Below, piece after piece: positions 59,280-64,000 of a stretch of DNA of 64,000 nt (positions within the stretch are counted from its first letter, which is position 1; the number at the start of each line of letters is the position of its first letter). A model generated the notes under the pieces. It was not told where the DNA came from. It searched no databases and worked only from the letters and a program-made list of their open reading frames with translations. Source of the stretch: Ligula intestinalis (lineage: Eukaryota > Platyhelminthes > Cestoda > Diphyllobothriidea > Diphyllobothriidae); NCBI GenBank assembly GCA_036362985.1, contig JAYGXS010000005.1, forward strand, positions 841,257 through 905,256, in the 5' to 3' direction. The position numbers were made by a program, and so were the translations under genes.

Positions 59280-59289
59280 TGTAGCAAAT

Positions 59290-59425
59290 ATCCTTAAGAT
59301 GGCCTCAATTTTTGTTCATTTTGCTCNNNNNNNNNNGGTTATAGTCGCACGAAATCGCCCATCGGTCGTCTCGGTTCGCTACACCATGGCCTGGAGCGGA
59401 ACGACACTTCCGATTGGTTAACTTA
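59290..59425 (-). promoter_or_regulatory. probable SKIC3 core promoter
   Basis: Read on the minus strand, a CCAAT box (59413-59417) abuts an ETS-like CGGAAGTG (59405-59412) about 130 bases before the ATG. A YY1-like GGCCATCTT lies at 59296-59304, about 20 bases before the ATG. This combination is typical of TATA-less housekeeping promoters in animals. The assignment rests on motifs only; a 10-N gap (59327-59336) interrupts the region. Confidence 0.4.
59327..59336. other. assembly gap (10 N)
   Basis: Ten N characters, about 50 bases before the SKIC3 start codon; the 5' UTR and promoter may therefore be incomplete. Confidence 0.99.
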
Positions 59426-59584
59426 AATGGTTTAAATGTCCGGGTAGGTCAAAGACGAAGCTCAGTATAATATGGTATATATGTAGAGAAGATAGGCAGA
59501 GCCGTTTGAAACCCCACTTACAGATGGATTCTGGAAAAGCGTGCATATTTTTTAGCCTTATATGTACATTATATCAATCGTTCC

Positions 59585-60115
59585 CGAACGTATGACCATC
59601 GAGTAAATGTTTATCAAGTCTTCTTTTAAATACGTCAACGCATCAAGCAAGGACAAATAAAGAAAATATTTGGTCCCAGTCTCCAATGACCCAGTGGGAA
59701 AATAAGTTGCTCCGCACTTCTAATTTTGCATAGTGTTCTTTCAGTTTGTATGGATGACCTCGGAGATGGCACGTTTATGCCAATTCAAAAAAAAAATCAG
59801 CCAACTTAAAAGCACAGCCTCCTGCTATGTCGAGATTGAAGAACACGATAACATCTCCTGTGTATAGTCTGTGGTAGGCCTTCAAAGCCGCTGACTTATT
59901 TGGTCGCCCTTCTTGTAAACTTGTTTCATCCAGAGGCACCACACCTGCGCGCAATATTCTAACATCGGCCCAACAAGCTTCACGATGGCTGTCTCAAAAT
60001 GCTTCGCATTAAAAGAAGGGAAGTTACTTTGATTGCTCCTCAAATGCCTATAGCCCTCTTTGCAGTGTTGGCCCACTGATTTGATGGTGTGGATGTGGGC
60101 GTCATACATACATCA
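59585..60115 (-). mobile_element. CR1-like LINE 3' fragment, family 1
   Basis: Minus frames give VGPMLEYCAQVWCLWMKQ, LYTGDVIVFFNL, LRGHPYKLKEHYAKLEVRSN and VFKRRLDKHL, the end of a CR1-type reverse transcriptase with frame breaks. Just upstream of SKIC3 and in the same direction. Confidence 0.7.
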
Positions 60116-60175
60116 GGATACTTCATTTCGTTCTATTGCTCGAATTGGTGACTGCAGGTGAATTACCCGTACTCA

Positions 60176-62660
60176 TATAATAAATAATAAATAATAATTT
60201 CTTTATATTTTAGGCCCGGAGGGCCTCGTCATTGCAAACTGAGTGCTGTGGAAAAATAAATACAAAGTTGATAAATGCTGCTCTCCATGAAAAAACCACA
60301 TAGACAGCGGGAGCGTTTAGTAGTGTTGGTAGATTAATTCATATTCACCAACATATCGTCGTTTTTAAAATAGTAGTCAACGCATGGTGAACTAAGGAGG
60401 AAGCAGTGAAAAAAAAACTCCTGCCATTTAGGCTGGGGCGGAGTTCAGCAAACCCCCGCTTAAAAAACAAAACGTATGAGAAAAAACTGCTTCTGCAAAA
60501 TTAAAGAGGTTAGTTGATAGGATTGATTGTAGTGCAATGAGACAGGACTGTTGATGAGAACTTATGAGGATTGGAAATGCTTCTTGTCAATTGGAGAAAT
60601 CATATAACAGCAGAGGCTGTCGTTCACCATTGTTACACTGCCCGACTGGCTTCATGATCAACCATCAAGGAGGTGAGACCGGAGGAGGCCATCGCGGACA
60701 ACAGGGTCGACAAGAGAGTGAACGGCAGAGTTTTCCTGATCATCAACGAAACGCCGGAGATGTGACCTTGTTGACTGCAGAGTTCAGCGACGAGCTGGCG
60801 AAAATAGCAGAACAGCCACGAGCATGACTAAAGGCCATGAAGCCTATCGTCAGGGTTGTAGAACGGAGAATGGAGAAAACGGCAATGATGACTGGACAGA
60901 GAAGCGGACGAAACATCGTTGCAAATATCACTCAAAGGAGGAAGAAATAGACATGTATGTAAAAAAAATTTGATCTCAACATAACCACCTCAGATACCAG
61001 GGGACCCTTGTCAAAGTCCAAAAGTTGTGTGTTTGGGAAGGAGATGGATAAGAAGGACTTTATATCTTCCGAAGTTAAGTGTTTACGTAATTAGACTTTA
61101 AAAACTGCTAAGTTAGACGACAGCCTAGTTACGAGGGGAATTTTATTCCAGAGGAAGGCATAGTTGAAGGCAAAGAAGTGAGAATGGTTCGAAGTGGGGC
61201 TCAAGGGCGGTGCAATAATCCTGGTGGAATTACGAGTGGCATAAGGCATGTCTGCGGGAATGAGAGCGTTGATTCGTGGAAGGTTAAGGGAAGAGTTAAC
61301 GTGAAAGAGGAAACAGAGGCCCGCTTCGAGTCTTCTGACCCAAAGAAATGTCATGTTCACTAACTGACATCTCTCCGTATAAGAAATAGTGGATCGGGGA
61401 AGAGTGAATATTTTGCGAGAAAATACCCTCTGTAAATTTTCAATCTTACCGCGGTCAGAAGCATTCATTAGACCAAAGAGGGGACAGCAATATTCTAGGA
61501 TGGGTAGAGCATACATGCGATAAAGTTATAACTTCATTTTCAGCAGAAAGATATTTTGTGAGATAAAACCACATATATGTGCAGCCTTCTCAAATATTCG
61601 ACCCGCATGAGGCGACAATGCTCGCTTATTTTTTTAGCTTAGACCTAAGTCTTTTATGGTGGATCTTTCTAAAAGTGGAGTATTTTGAAAGACTAGGGGA
61701 CGGCGAAGCTTTACGGGATCAAAACACGTGAAACTACACTTGGTTGGAGGGAATTTCATCTGCCAGGTAGCACTCCAACGTGAGAGTGTAAGTAGGTCCG
61801 CATTTATTTTATCAACGCATATGCCTGCCGTGTCCTTAGAAAATGAGTATATGCATTTGAGGTCGTCTGCATAAATGAGATCGTGTGAATTTTTTGGAAC
61901 AGTCGAAATTTCGTTCATGTATATAATGAAGAGTTAAGGACCCAAGACAGTGCCTTGAAAAACGCCACTCGTGATCAGCTGACAAGTCGAGTAACTATTA
62001 CCTACTAGGATCTTCTGGCTGCGGTTAGACAATTAGGAACCTATGAAGTCGAGGAGAGGGGCACGGATGCTAATGGCTTCCAATTTTACCAGAAACCGTC
62101 TGTGCGGTACCTTGTCGAAGGCTTTGCTCAGGTCAAAGTAGATAACAACTACGGATTGCCGCTCGTTACGGAGGGAAGTGGCGTGGTAAAGATAAGCTAA
62201 GTGACACGTCTCCCACGATCTTCCGGGTAGAAAACCATGCTGTGAGTCGCTTAAAAGCTCACTTCTTAGGCAAAAATCGAGAATTTGATTAAAAGTTATC
62301 TTCTCCAGAAGTTAAGCCAGGGCCGGGGTTTATGAACACCGCGGTAGTTATTTATGCCTGAACGAGATCCTGATTTAAAGACTGGAAGAATAATGGATGT
62401 CTTCAAAGTCTCAGGTAAGAAACCATTTCAGAGATAGACTGAAAATATATGGCTAAGTAATTTGGGAAAGGTCGACACTCTTTTGATAACTGAATTGGGG
62501 TACCATCAGTTCCCGAAGACTGCGAGTTTTTTAGACAAATTATATGCTTAGATACTTCATACATATTTAAAGTAATAGAGCTTGTCTTATTTTCTTTGCC
62601 TCACATGCGCGTAAAGTGTAGTCCGTTCTAGACATCTCGTGAAGAGTGGAACATTTGTTC
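60176..62660 (-). mobile_element. CR1-like LINE, 5'-truncated, family 2
   Basis: Minus strand from about 62300: HGFLPGRSWETCHLAYLYH, VVIYFDLSKAFDKVPHRR, GVFQGTVLGP, then LIYADDLKCIYSFSKDTAGI (61634-61918), thumb and end LPILEYCCPLFGLMNASDRG and FFAFNYAFLWNKIP (61091-61516). The catalytic YADD is intact but stops lie in between. A 3' UTR of about 0.9 kb ends in an ATTATTT tail at 60176-60200. Confidence 0.8.
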
Positions 62661-62664
62661 AAGC

Positions 62665-63695
62665 TAGCCAACGCAACGACGCTGCCTGGCCCTCCTTATA
62701 AGGTGACAAGTGAACGCGATCTATTGGACGGCAGAATGTCTTCCTTCAGTCAACGATTGGTACGACCTTGAAACTCACTACCAACCCAAGCGGTTCCTGC
62801 TGACACCATTGCCGACGTAAAAAAAGAATTGACCGCATTAAATTTGGCAATCGGCAACTATCTGGGTATAATTTACAATTGCCAGCCTTGTAAAAAATTC
62901 CTCTCCGTCACTGGTTTTTATACTTTTCGCATTGTTTCGGGTCAAATACCTTAAATATGTGCTATGGTGACTGCCTACGACTTCATAGGGATTAAAGAAA
63001 TGAGATAGTCACTTAACATGAATGCAATCATCAAGGGCAGCCCGCGTTTTTTACTCTTCGGATACAGGGTGTCCCAAAATATTATCAAGTATCATTTTAT
63101 TTTTTTAGTGAAGGTTCTCAAGCTGACGTCTAGTTTGATCATGACACTGATGTTGACGCAAAGCAAGAGAATTGCACACAGCATGAAACAACGTACTGTG
63201 TATTTGGGCGATTCATGTTCAGTGGCCTCTCTCAATTCAGCCACTGTTTCTTGTAGCACCGGCGCCAAACCCGCAATGCAAATAAGACTTCGCTACGCCA
63301 CCTCCTTCTGGGCCAGCCAATCACAGGTGCCGTAGACGACTATTGGCCAAGTAGTTGATCGATGGACCAGTGAATCACACTCGCATGACGTTTATTCGCT
63401 TACGGTCACAGCGCACTAACAGACGGACGCGCGTGCCCATAGGGCCCATGGCCTTCGGACGTCTGGGATTCAGACCACCATTGAGTTCTTGTAGACAATC
63501 AACAACTCCTACTGGTCTTACTCCTCTTCTTCCTGTAGGGAACTGGGCGTGATAATCGCAGTGTTCTGAGCCCATTCACGGCTAAGACGCCTAGCTTTGA
63601 CCTTTTAACATGACCCTTTATTTACCTTAAAATCTGCTCTCGGTAAACAAGGCATTTTCCCCGAAAATTCAAGTTTGTACAATCCTCAATATAGC
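62665..63695. other. 5' flank, nothing recognised
   Basis: Open frames at 63018-63335 and 63355-63552 have no family pattern. Some words look repetitive but have no partner in this window. Confidence 0.4.
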
Positions 63696-63701
63696 ACTTT
63701 T

Positions 63702-63750
63702 CTTCTTCTTCTTCTTCTTCTTCTTCTTCTTCTGCTTCTTCTTCTACATG
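63702..63750 (+). repeat. (TTC)n microsatellite
   Basis: About 15 TTC units with one TGC break. Confidence 0.95.
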
Positions 63751-63849
63751 CCATAGTCAAAATACAGTGAAAAAATATAGTGATACTCGTTCATATTTTC
63801 ACACTTTAAAATGATGAAATTATAATAAACACCAAATTTAAAGTTATTT

Positions 63850-63902
63850 AGAATACGCATACATTTACGCATACATTTACTCACGCATACATTTACTTAT
63901 GT
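63850..63902 (+). repeat. short tandem repeat, about 3 copies of CGCATACATTTA
   Basis: Three near copies of a 12-16 base unit. Confidence 0.8.
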
Positions 63903-64000
63903 GTTGTTTAAATTTATCAATAACCAAGTTTGTAAAAAAACAAAATACAACACACGCACATATTTTCGGTTTTGACGCGTGCTAGCAACTATCTTGCTAA

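Noticed and set aside
63018..63552. Two plus-strand open frames as an upstream neighbour gene
   Set aside because: No recognisable domain, no splice logic, and composition like the surrounding non-coding DNA.
1..64000. CRISPR arrays, rRNA genes, bacterial operons
   Set aside because: No regularly spaced direct repeats with unique spacers, no rRNA core motifs, and gene structure with introns excludes a prokaryotic source.

Overview
The window looks like one long stretch of repeat-rich animal nuclear DNA, with large introns, canonical gt/ag splice sites and many decayed retrotransposons. It has no bacterial-style operons. The mix of Penelope-like, RTE-, CR1- and jockey-like elements, tRNA-derived SINEs and long introns suggests a parasitic flatworm, most likely a diphyllobothriid-type tapeworm. 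That placement is an inference from style and memory; no database search was run. Two 10-base N runs (26429-26438 and 59327-59336) mark assembly gaps.

The only host gene I can support runs on the minus strand from an ATG at 59279 to beyond the left edge. I assembled 22 exons from splice sites, reading-frame phase and protein similarity. They encode about 1,090 codons of a TPR (tetratricopeptide repeat) protein that matches SKIC3 (TTC37/Ski3), the scaffold of the Ski complex that feeds RNA to the cytoplasmic exosome. The alignment follows human SKIC3 in order from the N-terminus to roughly two thirds of its 1,564 residues; the C-terminal third must lie to the left of base 1. Exons include a 32-nt and a 38-nt micro-exon. 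One part of the protein, expected between 22213 and 16360, and a short part after exon 2 were not located.

Everything else is introns and 5' flank filled with mobile DNA. From left to right: a CR1-like LINE 3' end (1-1172); Penelope-like (PLE), jockey-like and RTE scraps (1.9-6.8 kb); a 2.9-kb jockey-like LINE inserted in a SINE (11.8-14.9 kb); a PLE with long inverted arms (18.9-20.3 kb); a dispersed repeat with an insertion (26.2-27.2 kb); a fold-back element invaded by RTE and PLE copies (27.7-29.6 kb); a truncated LINE touching exon 15 (31.2-32.1 kb); two hairpin-forming inverted repeats with hammerhead-like motifs (32.3-32.5 and 34.8-35.4 kb); RTE fragments (37.2-38.7 kb); two related fold-back elements (39.0-40.2 and 41.2-42.2 kb); a SINE cluster with a PLE GIY-YIG remnant and an RTE-in-SINE insertion (42.3-45.0 kb); a G+C-rich repeat in intron 1 (57.9-59.0 kb); and CR1-like LINEs upstream of the gene (59.6-62.7 kb).

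The most unusual theme is that at least seven sites, in several sequence families, carry a CTGANGA...GAAA arrangement like a hammerhead ribozyme core. Several lie in inverted pairs that could fold into long hairpins inside the SKIC3 pre-mRNA.
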